Positions 51,775-60,196 of a DNA stretch of 64,000 nucleotides are shown here, one piece after another. The DNA comes from Bacteroidota bacterium (GTDB lineage: Bacteria > Bacteroidota > Ignavibacteria > OLB7), in the NCBI GenBank assembly GCA_018266795.1, contig JAFDZV010000018.1, positions 96,826 through 160,825 on the forward strand, in the 5' to 3' direction. The number at the start of each line of letters is the position of its first letter. Positions within the stretch are counted from its first letter, which is position 1. Below the pieces are notes generated by a model. The model searched no databases, had not been told where the DNA came from, and was given only the letters and a program-made list of their open reading frames with translations. Made by a program: the position numbers and the translations under genes.

Positions 51775-53136
51775 ATGTTCTCGATGAACGGCAATCGTCT
51801 GGCAATGCGGATCGCACTTCGGCATCTCCGAGTTCGGAGACGCCCAACGATTCTTGCTACGCTGGGCATCGCGATCGGCGGCGGAATCTTTGCGTTGGTG
51901 GTTGCCATCACCACCGGGCAGCAGAACTTCCTGGAGGAGCGATTGATCGATGTCTCACCGCATATCATCATTACGTCCGATCGACTTCAGCCGCTGACGG
52001 CACAGAATCTCCTAGGCGAGCCGTCCCTGGACTCCGATCCTTCGGATGGGAAACGGCGTGAGGCTGTAATCGAATTGCGCAGGAACGTGCCGCCGCAGGC
52101 GCGCAAGGAGTTGAAGCCGTATCCCGCGCTCCAGTCGCTTGTGGAACATGGCCTGCCCGATGCGGTTGCGGTTGCCCCGTTCGTCGCGATGGATGGGGTC
52201 TTCCGCAATGGTGCACAGTTCCGGATGGTTTCCGTGCGCGGCATCGATCCCGTTCGTGAGCGGGCGATTGCAAATCTCGCGGCGATTGTCGTCGCGGGCC
52301 GATTGGAGGATCTCGCTTCGCATCCTGATGGCGTGGTGCTCGGCAGCGGGCTTGCCCGGAAGCTACACCTGAGTGTGGGGGAGACGTTCAGCTTCGTGAC
52401 GGCGTCCGGAACGATTCAGCAACTGGCGGTCACGGGGATATTCGAAAGTGGAATCGTGAATTTCGATGATCGTCGTGCATACATCAATCTTGCCACAGCT
52501 CAGCGTCTGCGCGGCATGTCGCGTACTGCGGCTTCCGGCCTGAGCGTTCGGGTTCGTGACGCCGATCGTGTGGTCGAGGCCGGGCAGCTGCTTCAGGCTC
52601 TTACCGGATACAGAACGGAGACATGGCAGGAGACGAACGCGCAGATCATCGCGTTGCAGGAACGGCTGGGAGTAATCGCGTGTCTGCTCGTGATCCCCGT
52701 CTTCGTCGCCGCTGCCTTCGGCATCTCGAATATGCTGGTGAGAATTGTGCTCGAGAAGAAGCCGGACGTGGCGATCATGACATCGTTCGGTGTGGCACGT
52801 GGAGTAGTTGTGCGCACATTCCTGTTCGAGGGAGCAATCATCGGTCTTGTTGGAGGCACCCTGGCAACCGGCGTCGGGTATGGCGCTGCACTCCTCGTTT
52901 CGCACCTTTATCCGATCCCCATGGTGAGCAACCAGGCGTATGTACGGTTCGATCGATTCCCGGTGGCGCTCGATCCGGCCATCTTCGTGCTGGCGTTCGG
53001 CACCTCGCTGTTCATGGCGATTGTCGCAAGTGTGCTTCCTGCCCGGCGCGCGGCTCGTTTCGTTCCTGTGCAGACCATTCGCGAAGAACGTCAGTCGATG
53101 TCGTTATGCGACATTTCGGAGATTTGCCGAAGCTGA
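51775..53136 (+). CDS. ABC transporter permease, MacB/LolC-type (first)
   Basis: 453 residues from ATG 51775. N-terminal TM (about 22-45), a large periplasmic domain (about 50-265), then three TM helices (about 285-320, 340-370, 390-425), the FtsX-type layout. The FtsX-domain stretch FGISNMLVRIVLEKKPDVAIMTSFG matches LolC/MacB. The 4-TM topology couples cytoplasmic ATP hydrolysis to periplasmic movement. Cargo is unknown: MacB-like (peptides, siderophores) or Lol-like (lipoproteins). Confidence 0.85.
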   Translation: MFSMNGNRLAMRIALRHLRVRRRPTILATLGIAIGGGIFALVVAITTGQQNFLEERLIDVSPHIIITSDRLQPLTAQNLLGEPSLDSDPSDGKRREAVIELRRNVPPQARKELKPYPALQSLVEHGLPDAVAVAPFVAMDGVFRNGAQFRMVSVRGIDPVRERAIANLAAIVVAGRLEDLASHPDGVVLGSGLARKLHLSVGETFSFVTASGTIQQLAVTGIFESGIVNFDDRRAYINLATAQRLRGMSRTAASGLSVRVRDADRVVEAGQLLQALTGYRTETWQETNAQIIALQERLGVIACLLVIPVFVAAAFGISNMLVRIVLEKKPDVAIMTSFGVARGVVVRTFLFEGAIIGLVGGTLATGVGYGAALLVSHLYPIPMVSNQAYVRFDRFPVALDPAIFVLAFGTSLFMAIVASVLPARRAARFVPVQTIREERQSMSLCDISEICRS

Positions 53137-53177
53137 TGCCGTGTTCGTTGTGTTGACGGACGCATGCATTCAACGGC

Positions 53178-54494
53178 ATGCATCACGGTCATGCCTGCCG
53201 ACAACCGAGAGCAATCCAGGACCCGCTTCCCATTCCGCTTCTGCTCACGATAGCGATTCAACAACTGCTTGCGTATCGGCGGCAGACAATCATCACCGTC
53301 AGCGGCATGATGGTTGGCGTTACCGTGGTGCTGGTAACGCTCTCGCTCTTCGGCGGCCTGCTTGATTCATTCACCAGGAAAATCCTGAACGTCGCGCCGC
53401 ACGTGACGATGACGGCAGTGAGCGTTCGCGGAGTAGGCACGGAGTTGCTTCTGGACGTGCCGCCGCACAGTGCGATCGAACTGGCGAGGAACGTGGAGCC
53501 GTTGGAACGTTTGCGCGTTCCGAATGTCATGAAGCTGCTTCGTGAGGTTGAGCAGGCACTCGGCAATCGTCTTACGGCAGCTTCCCCCTACCTTTCCACG
53601 CAGGTGCTTGCCGCATACGGTACCGGCAACGCTACACTGCCTGTTGTCGGGGTGATACCGAAGCGCGAGGCAATGATGAGCGATCTGACGAAGTATCTGC
53701 GGAGCGGATCGGTTGCAAGACTCGAGGCAACACACGACGGCATGTTGATCGGCGCGAAGGCCGCATCCGATCTCGGTGTGGACTTCGGCGATCGTCTTCA
53801 ACTTGTCTCCGCGACCGGCGATGTTGTGCCGGTGCGGGTTGTCGGCGTGTACCGTCTCGGTATGGGGGAATCGGATCGCGCCGCGTTCGTGAATCTCAGG
53901 CTTGCACAGACACTGGATCGTGCGCTGCCGAGTGAGGCAACCGGTATCGGGTTTCAGTTGAGGAACGTCGATGATGCTCCGGCCGCCGCGCTCGAGATCG
54001 AGGCAATCACCGGGCGAAAAACGGATACGTGGCAACAGACCAATGCCGACGCGATTTCGATCTTCGTACTCCGGCAAATGCTGGTCTACGCGGTGGTTGG
54101 ATTCGTCATCGTGATCTGCGGATTCGGGGTCGCGAATATTCTGATTACGATCGTGCTGGAGAAACGGCGCGACATCGCTGTGATGCGTTCGTTCGGCCTC
54201 TCGCGCTCGCGACTGTTCCGGATGTACCTGTTGCAGGGTCTGGTGATTGCAATCACGGGGAGTATCCTCGGGTGCGCGATCGGCGCGGTGGCCATCGGAC
54301 TGATGGGAACGATGCCCGTTGGCGCAGGCGTTGCCGCGGTGGAGACGAGGACGCTGCAGATGGCGTGGAGCCCGTGGTACTTCGTTGCTGCGGTCGCGAG
54401 CACATTGGTTGCCGGTGCCGTAGCTTCCATTGCTCCGGCGCGAACGGCCGCGAGTCTTGTCCCGGCCGACGTATTGCGAGGCGGACATCCGTGA
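53178..54494 (+). CDS. ABC transporter permease, MacB/LolC-type (second)
   Basis: 438 residues, paralogue of the preceding permease with the same plan: TM1 at about 38-60 (TIITVSGMMVGVTVVLVTLSL), periplasmic domain to about 275, then three TM helices. The signature GFGVANILITIVLEKRRDIAVMRSFGLSRSR is closely similar to its partner. The N-terminal 20 residues are Pro/His-rich, so a later start is possible. Two distinct permeases suggest a heterodimeric exporter like LolCE. Confidence 0.85.
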   Translation: MHHGHACRQPRAIQDPLPIPLLLTIAIQQLLAYRRQTIITVSGMMVGVTVVLVTLSLFGGLLDSFTRKILNVAPHVTMTAVSVRGVGTELLLDVPPHSAIELARNVEPLERLRVPNVMKLLREVEQALGNRLTAASPYLSTQVLAAYGTGNATLPVVGVIPKREAMMSDLTKYLRSGSVARLEATHDGMLIGAKAASDLGVDFGDRLQLVSATGDVVPVRVVGVYRLGMGESDRAAFVNLRLAQTLDRALPSEATGIGFQLRNVDDAPAAALEIEAITGRKTDTWQQTNADAISIFVLRQMLVYAVVGFVIVICGFGVANILITIVLEKRRDIAVMRSFGLSRSRLFRMYLLQGLVIAITGSILGCAIGAVAIGLMGTMPVGAGVAAVETRTLQMAWSPWYFVAAVASTLVAGAVASIAPARTAASLVPADVLRGGHP

Positions 54495-54660
54495 CCATTG
54501 CATGATTGTTCAATGAATGCAACGGCAATCCCTGCTCGATATGCGTAGTGCGTTTGAGTGAGGCATGGCGCCAGCGCGCCCTGCTGCGGGTTGCGATTGA
54601 CGTGCGCAGGATCATGCGAGCCCTTTATTCCGGCAGCAACGTTGAGATGTGCCTGTGACA

Positions 54661-55416
54661 ATGGATCGGAACGATACCGCGACACTACTTCGGCTGGAGC
54701 ATGTCCGGAGGATGAGCGATGCCTCCACGGAGGTTGCCAGCGTGATCATTCCCGATCTCACCATCGAGATTTCGAGTGGTGAGTTCGTGGCGATAACGGG
54801 GCCCTCCGGAGCGGGCAAGAGCACGCTGCTGTACATGATGGGTGGGCTGGACAGGCCGACATCGGGGCGGATCGTATTCGACGGCGAGGAGATCTCTTCG
54901 TTCTCGGAGGATCGTCTCTGCAGTATTCGCAATCTCAAGATCGGCTTGGTTTATCGGTTTCACTTTCTCCTGGCGGAGTTCACCGTGCTCGAGAATGTGA
55001 TGATGCCGATGCTGGTTGCCGGTACCGGACGTGCCGATGCGCGCGAGCGCGCACGGAAACTTCTGAATCGGGTTGAGCTGGATGAGAAGTTGCACAGCAG
55101 GCCGAGCCAGCTCTCGGGCGGAGAGCTGCAACGCGTTGCTGTGGCACGCGCGCTGGCCAACCGGCCGTTGCTCCTTCTGGGGGATGAGCTTACCGGATCG
55201 CTGGATTCACGATCGAGCCGCCATGTGTTCGATCTGCTGGAGGAGCTGAGCGCCGAAGGGCAGACGATTGTGTACGTGACGCACGATGCAGAACTGGCTT
55301 CGCGTGCGCGGCGCCGCGTGCACATCGTAGATGGAGCGATTGTATCGGATACGGGGGCCGGACCGGCTCGTCGTGGCACCACCGTTCCCGATGTGGATGT
55401 CGAACGTGAGGAATGA
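54661..55416 (+). CDS. ABC transporter ATP-binding protein with Q-loop substitution
   Basis: 251 residues. Walker A G47-P-S-G-A-G-K-S54, signature L151-S-G-G-E, Walker B LLLLGDE with catalytic E176, H-loop H208. LolD/MacB family. Two departures: the Q-loop glutamine (usually FQFHHLL) is R99 in VYRFHFLL, and the D-loop context is DELTGSLD where DEPTGNLD is usual. The Q-loop senses the permease and coordinates Mg, so ATPase coupling may differ. Starts 166 bp after the second permease; ATG 54661 chosen over GTG 54655. Confidence 0.88.
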   Translation: MDRNDTATLLRLEHVRRMSDASTEVASVIIPDLTIEISSGEFVAITGPSGAGKSTLLYMMGGLDRPTSGRIVFDGEEISSFSEDRLCSIRNLKIGLVYRFHFLLAEFTVLENVMMPMLVAGTGRADARERARKLLNRVELDEKLHSRPSQLSGGELQRVAVARALANRPLLLLGDELTGSLDSRSSRHVFDLLEELSAEGQTIVYVTHDAELASRARRRVHIVDGAIVSDTGAGPARRGTTVPDVDVEREE

Positions 55417-55529
55417 TGAGCCGTCGATGCGCGGTTCGGTGTGTCCGATGCTTGCCGCCGCGTTCGAACCATCTGCAAGCTGCAGTTGGTGCGCTCAGCG
55501 GGGTGATCGGGGGCTTCGCTCGGCGACAT

Positions 55530-56345
55530 TCAAAGATTCTTCAAGGTCGGGAAGGTCATGTTCAGTTTGTTGAGTGTGGAGACGACGATGGAAAGAGCTG
55601 CATAGTCGCGGTACCACTTGTTGTCCGCCGGCAGGATATACCAGGGCGCGTGGCCGGTGTTGGTGTGTTCTATCATATCCTGAAAGGCGTCCATGTAGGC
55701 TTCCCAGTATTGGCGCTCCAGAAGATCGCCCTTGGCAAACTTCCAGTGTTTGCGCGGATCGCGCAGGCGCTCCTCGAACCGCTTCTCCTGTTCCTCCTTG
55801 GAAATATGCAGGAAGAACTTCAGGATTACCGTTCCATTCTCGGTCATCATGCGCTCGAACTGGTTGATCTGCCGATAGCGGTGCCTGAACAGCGACTTCG
55901 GGTGCGCCAGTTCATCCGGAAGATTCTGCCGGGTAATGAGTTCCGGGTGAACCTTCACCACGGTTACCTCCTCGTAGTGTGAGCGATTGAAGATGGCTAT
56001 CTCGCCGCGTCCCGGCATTGCCCTGTGTACTCGCCAGAGATAGTCATGATCAAGCTCGACATCGGACGGTTGCTTGAACGACCATACCTTGACTCCCTGC
56101 GGATTGAGCCCCGAAGCGAGGTGCCGAACCAGGCCGTCCTTGCCGCTTGCATCGATCCCCTGGAGCACGATCAGAAGCGCCCGCTTGTTCTCTGCGAACA
56201 TCAGATAGTGCAGGTCGTACAATTCCTTCATCCGTTCCTGCACACGCTGGGCAAGCTTGGCATCGTTGACGGTACCGTTGGTATCCTTCGGATCGATCTT
56301 GTGCAGATGCACTTGGGCATTTGCCGGCCGAAACTCTCGTGCCAT
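55530..56345 (-). CDS. ppk2: Polyphosphate kinase 2 family protein
   Basis: 271 residues, single PPK2 domain. Walker A G63-I-D-A-S-G-K-D-G71, Walker B region with N120-R-S-H-Y-E, and lid arginines in RFEERLRDPRKHWKF. Catalyses phosphoryl transfer between polyphosphate and nucleotides; the one-domain form is class I or III, acting on NDP or NMP. Cytosolic. Monocistronic; converges with the ABC genes and diverges from the ECF sigma gene. Confidence 0.93.
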   Translation of the reverse strand: MAREFRPANAQVHLHKIDPKDTNGTVNDAKLAQRVQERMKELYDLHYLMFAENKRALLIVLQGIDASGKDGLVRHLASGLNPQGVKVWSFKQPSDVELDHDYLWRVHRAMPGRGEIAIFNRSHYEEVTVVKVHPELITRQNLPDELAHPKSLFRHRYRQINQFERMMTENGTVILKFFLHISKEEQEKRFEERLRDPRKHWKFAKGDLLERQYWEAYMDAFQDMIEHTNTGHAPWYILPADNKWYRDYAALSIVVSTLNKLNMTFPTLKNL

Positions 56346-56818
56346 GGAGGGCCTCCGTGAGATGTTGAGCGATTCTGCCCGTTATCGCAACGGGATGTTG
56401 ATGCTGCACGTGCCGGATCGACAGGTGATCCGGCAGGATCTTTATTTCCGTGAACGTAGCGCATGCACCGAATGTTCGTGTCGCTCCCGCAGGTCGTGCG
56501 GGCTACGATTGGCCTGAGGGCGTTCTGTGGCGGCGCTGTATGTGCGCAGCGGCTGGTGTGGACATGAACACCGGCCGCGTTCCGGGTGGATACAGCCGGG
56601 CGGTTCTCCGCCTTCCGGATTCAGCGACGAAACCGGACCGAACGCAATGCAGCGGACAAGATAGTGCTGCGGCGGAACACCCGGGAGCTCGGCACCATGT
56701 AGAATGTACGGACATGATGACAGTGCGTTGACGGCGTACGGGTGTGGATTTGCGGCGCAGGTACTGTAACTTGGGCACGGTTCAGGTGTTCCACCCGCGA
56801 TTCCGGAATACGTTCAAC
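56346..56818. other. 473-bp divergent spacer upstream of the ECF sigma gene
   Basis: Contains a hairpin at 56411-56435 and, near 56767, TGTAACTTGGG, one mismatch from a TAnnTTTG -7 element, about 45 bp before the sigma-factor ATG. Nothing else recognised. Autoregulatory ECF promoter motifs were looked for without a clear result. Confidence 0.45.
56411..56435 (+). other. Hairpin followed by a T-rich stretch
   Basis: TGCCGGATC (56411-56419), 7-nt loop, GATCCGGCA (56427-56435), then GGATCTTTATTTCC. No gene ends upstream on this strand, so if it is a terminator it would end a non-coding or antisense transcript. Confidence 0.45.
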
Positions 56819-57367
56819 ATGGCAGGCAAGTTCGCAAAACATACCGACGAGGAGCTCTTCACGCTCATGAGCGGCGGGGAGAAGTCTGCGTTTGTGGAGC
56901 TGTATACTCGGTATCGCAGCCGCATCTACGCATACGCCCTGCGGATGCTCGGCAATCGCGATATGGCCAACGATGTGTTCCAGGAGACGTTCACGCGCAT
57001 CTATCATCGCTGCCGTGAACAGGAGCGAATCATGTCCAACGTATCGGCCTACATCTTCACGACCGCACGGAACATCGCACTCAACATGATCCGCAACAGC
57101 AAGCCGACTGCCGCGGTGGAGGACTATCATGAGATTGTCTTCCAGCCGAGCCACGAGAACGTGGAGCTTGCGGAACTGGTGAAGCGGTCGCTGGAACTGC
57201 TTCCGCAGAACCACCGGGAGGTGTTCGTGCTTCGCGAATACAACGGGCTGAGCTATCAGGAGATTTCGGAGATCACCGGCCAGAGCCTTGCGGCTGTGAA
57301 GGTGCATATCTACCGCGCCAAGGAGCGGCTTCGGAAGATTCTTTCCCCCTATCTCGAAGAAGTATGA
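56819..57367 (+). CDS. ECF-family RNA polymerase sigma factor
   Basis: 182 residues from ATG 56819. Sigma-2 region (about 22-85) with ALRMLGNRDMANDVFQETF and sigma-4 region (about 120-175) with LPQNHREVFVLREYNGLSYQ and a helix-turn-helix recognition helix SLAAVKVHIYRAKERLRK. No extra C-terminal domain. The gene for its putative anti-sigma factor begins 33 bp downstream, the usual ECF/anti-sigma arrangement. Confidence 0.93.
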   Translation: MAGKFAKHTDEELFTLMSGGEKSAFVELYTRYRSRIYAYALRMLGNRDMANDVFQETFTRIYHRCREQERIMSNVSAYIFTTARNIALNMIRNSKPTAAVEDYHEIVFQPSHENVELAELVKRSLELLPQNHREVFVLREYNGLSYQEISEITGQSLAAVKVHIYRAKERLRKILSPYLEEV

Positions 57368-57400
57368 AGAACGGATGAGCGATAGTAGCCAGACGGTACC

Positions 57401-58999
57401 ATGATACAGAGTGAACAAATCCTGGAGTATATCGACGGCCAGCTCGACGCCGAGTCAGAGCAGGAGCTGTTCGATACGATGGCCCGGCAACCGGAGCTTC
57501 GCTCGGTGCTGCGGCAGTTCGTCAGCATCGGGGAGGCCGTGCGTGCCGATCGCGAGGCATACGCGCCGCCCGCTGATGTTGAACGTTCGCTCATGGCGGG
57601 GCTTGGTATCGCTGCCAGTGAGCTTGGCTTCGCTACGGGAGCCACCGGAATCGTGGCGAGACTCGGCGCCATCCTCGGTGGAAAGCTGTGGGGAGCGGTG
57701 GACGCATTCGTTGGCGGTGTTGTGCTCACCGGCATTCTGTTCGCTTTGATGACGACTCCGCATGCGGATCTTGCCGACGGCCGGGTTGCACCGGCGGGCG
57801 ACCATCGTACGATCGCTTTTGCCGACGGACGCGGCTCCGCACCGAATTCCAGCCAGCCCGGCGTCACCGTAACACAGGGAGATGGAATCCGGTCTTCGGA
57901 GACCGCCTCCCGGCCGGCCGGCGTTGCTTCCGAGGCAAAGCTCTCCCCATCGGTGAATCCCGAACTCCCGGCAACCCGGTCGAACGATGTCGGCACGGTT
58001 GCCGTGCCGCATGTGAACGGAAGTGCGGCTGTCGTCCCGAATGCTCCTCGCCAGTTCGTTATTGGTCATGGCAGCCGGATGAACAACGGCACTTCCCGAT
58101 TGGTTGATCAGTCTGTTTCCGACCCTTCGTCACCAAGCAGGCGGGCCAACAATTCGTCGGCGGAACGGAGCGGCGCGGAGCATGACATGCGCCGGAATGG
58201 CTTGCAGCAATCATTGCCAAGCGATGCTTCAGGGACCCACGCTCCGGCCGAGGGCGTGAGCGAGCCCTCGGCATCCGCATCGTCAGCCAACGTTCAACAT
58301 CCGGTCTCGCGGCCGGCCGTTCCGCCTTTGGGCTCCCAGGTAACTGTGCCGCCGGACCTGGCTGAAGCATGGAGACCTGCATCTGCGCGGACGATTCCGA
58401 TGGCGGTGGCTCCGGCGCATCACGAGGATATCGATTGGGCAGTGTTGCCGGCCGGAGTGCGTGAGAGGGTCAACAGTACGAATCCGCTGGACGTTGAACC
58501 CGATTCCGATAACCGATCCAGCGCATTTGCCGAGATCCGCGGCCAGATGGGGGGCTCGCTCCAGACAAGCAATGCACGCGCCGACGTTGGCACCGGCCGT
58601 ACGGCCTATGCCGGCGGTGCCTACTGGGGATTCAATAAGTCGGTGGCCATCGGGCTCGAGGGGGGAAGCGAGAGCTACGATCAGACTCTGCGCTATCAAC
58701 ATGGAGATACATTGCAGATCGACCAGCGCCCGAGCTACTTCTGGGGCGGTATCGGATTGCGATATATGATGACGGACCTCTCGTTCGTCGGCGCCGAACC
58801 GTTTTTGAACGTCACACTTGGAGGAACGTCGGTGGGGCCGATGTTCCGTTTTCGCGTGGGCGCGCAGTACAGCATTACCAGCGCGCTTGGCGCAAATCTG
58901 AGCGGCGAACTTTCGTCGATTCAATACCAGTTCGATAACCAGCGGCTCTATTCGGGACGTTGGGGGCTCACGATGGGCCTGACCTATCGGGCGTGGTAG
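57401..58999 (+). CDS. Anti-sigma factor with C-terminal outer membrane barrel (dual-membrane type)
   Basis: 532 residues. Residues about 1-55 (LEYIDGQLDAESEQELFDTM ... ELRSVLRQF) resemble a zinc-free anti-sigma domain. A single TM helix spans about 96-118. Residues about 120-385 are a Pro/Ser/Ala/Asn-rich, low-complexity linker without predicted folds. Residues about 386-532 form strands typical of an eight-stranded outer membrane barrel (GGAYWGFNKSVAIGLEGG, YFWGGIGLRYMM, RFRVGAQYSI), ending GLTYRAW with a C-terminal aromatic. The layout matches dual membrane-spanning anti-sigma factors described in Bacteroides thetaiotaomicron. Inferred function: sense outer membrane state and control the ECF sigma factor. 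Confidence 0.82.
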   Translation: MIQSEQILEYIDGQLDAESEQELFDTMARQPELRSVLRQFVSIGEAVRADREAYAPPADVERSLMAGLGIAASELGFATGATGIVARLGAILGGKLWGAVDAFVGGVVLTGILFALMTTPHADLADGRVAPAGDHRTIAFADGRGSAPNSSQPGVTVTQGDGIRSSETASRPAGVASEAKLSPSVNPELPATRSNDVGTVAVPHVNGSAAVVPNAPRQFVIGHGSRMNNGTSRLVDQSVSDPSSPSRRANNSSAERSGAEHDMRRNGLQQSLPSDASGTHAPAEGVSEPSASASSANVQHPVSRPAVPPLGSQVTVPPDLAEAWRPASARTIPMAVAPAHHEDIDWAVLPAGVRERVNSTNPLDVEPDSDNRSSAFAEIRGQMGGSLQTSNARADVGTGRTAYAGGAYWGFNKSVAIGLEGGSESYDQTLRYQHGDTLQIDQRPSYFWGGIGLRYMMTDLSFVGAEPFLNVTLGGTSVGPMFRFRVGAQYSITSALGANLSGELSSIQYQFDNQRLYSGRWGLTMGLTYRAW

Positions 59000-59075
59000 C
59001 CAGGGCAACAGGTGCGCCGCGCGCCGCATGAGCGAGGTGCGGAGGCTTGCATCGATCAACGATTGCGGGGATAGA

Positions 59076-60044
59076 ATGGTAGAACGTATTTGCAGGTTCG
59101 TCTGGCGGCACTCGTGGCAGATCGGCATCATTGCCGGTCTCGTTGTGCTTGCAGGCGCCTGCAAGGAACTGCCCGTTGACCAGAATACCGCGAACGTAAC
59201 GCGGCGGCCCAAGGACACGCTGGTCACGCACGATACCACTATCGATCGTGATACAACTATCAAGGCGGACACTGTCATCACCACAGATCGCGATACCTTG
59301 ATCAAGCGGGATACGGTGGTGCACATCAAGACGGTGATCCGCACGGTTACCGTGGTGCAGGTTGATTCGGTGATCGAACGCGATACGCTCAGGCTCAGGG
59401 ATACGATTGTCAGAAACGATACGCTGAAGCTGTGGGACACCCTGAAGGTTCGAGACACGCTCAAGCTGCGTGATACGCTCACGATCCGGGATACCGTGAA
59501 GGTTGTCGACACGGTGACCGTACGTGATACCATCAGCAAGGTGGATACTCTTCGGGAGGTGTTGAAGCCGCGCTATGCCATGCTCTTCCGAAAAACGGAT
59601 ACCAGGACGATCGATTCGGTTGCGATGGAGATCGACGACATCACCTTGCTTGTCCTCGAACTGAGCCCGGGAACGGGCCCGACGGCCGTGCAGTTGAAGC
59701 TGATAGGGCGTGTGGTGGCATCGTACGACACCGTAAAGTGGGGCGCGATTGCGCCGTCGTGGCTGTACATGATCATACCGCACACGGCGATCGTCAATGG
59801 AAGCGCACGGCGCGAGTTTGCCGTTGATCCCTGGAACAACACGTCGGCTCCGGGGCTGGCGATCATTCCGCGTGCCCCCTACAATCGAACGTGGGTGGCT
59901 GCAATACCCTCTGCAAGTTCCGGAACGTTCACCGTGGCAGAAATCGATACCACCGATCGCTGGCTGTATTGCTACGTGAAGGCGAAGTTCGGCTCGCCGA
60001 GCGGCGCCGCAATCGATTCACTTGCGTTGCGCTTTCAGTACTGA
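59076..60044 (+). CDS. Lipoprotein with hexapeptide Asp-Thr repeats
   Basis: 322 residues from ATG 59076. Lipoprotein signal with lipobox LAGAC (Cys29). From residue 47 to about 158 an Asp-Thr (DT) doublet recurs every six residues: 47, 53, 59, 65, then 73, 79 and so on in register to 157, with K-T, V-T and D-S at the 85, 91 and 97 positions. The typical unit is R-D-T-L-K-L. The C-terminal part (about 165-322) is beta-rich and unrecognised. Follows the anti-sigma gene by 76 bp. It may form a fibre or beta-solenoid stalk; function unknown. Confidence 0.75.
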   Translation: MVERICRFVWRHSWQIGIIAGLVVLAGACKELPVDQNTANVTRRPKDTLVTHDTTIDRDTTIKADTVITTDRDTLIKRDTVVHIKTVIRTVTVVQVDSVIERDTLRLRDTIVRNDTLKLWDTLKVRDTLKLRDTLTIRDTVKVVDTVTVRDTISKVDTLREVLKPRYAMLFRKTDTRTIDSVAMEIDDITLLVLELSPGTGPTAVQLKLIGRVVASYDTVKWGAIAPSWLYMIIPHTAIVNGSARREFAVDPWNNTSAPGLAIIPRAPYNRTWVAAIPSASSGTFTVAEIDTTDRWLYCYVKAKFGSPSGAAIDSLALRFQY

Positions 60045-60196
60045 GTCCGCATTCCCCTCCGCAGTTCTTCTTGCGGATACATGTACCTCGCAATCCCGCA
60101 TCGGCCCGCCCGCCCATGGGTTTGTGGTGCTCATGCTGCCGGATGCTATATTGCCATCGCTCCTTCCTCCACAGCATATCCTGTATTGGACAGATC

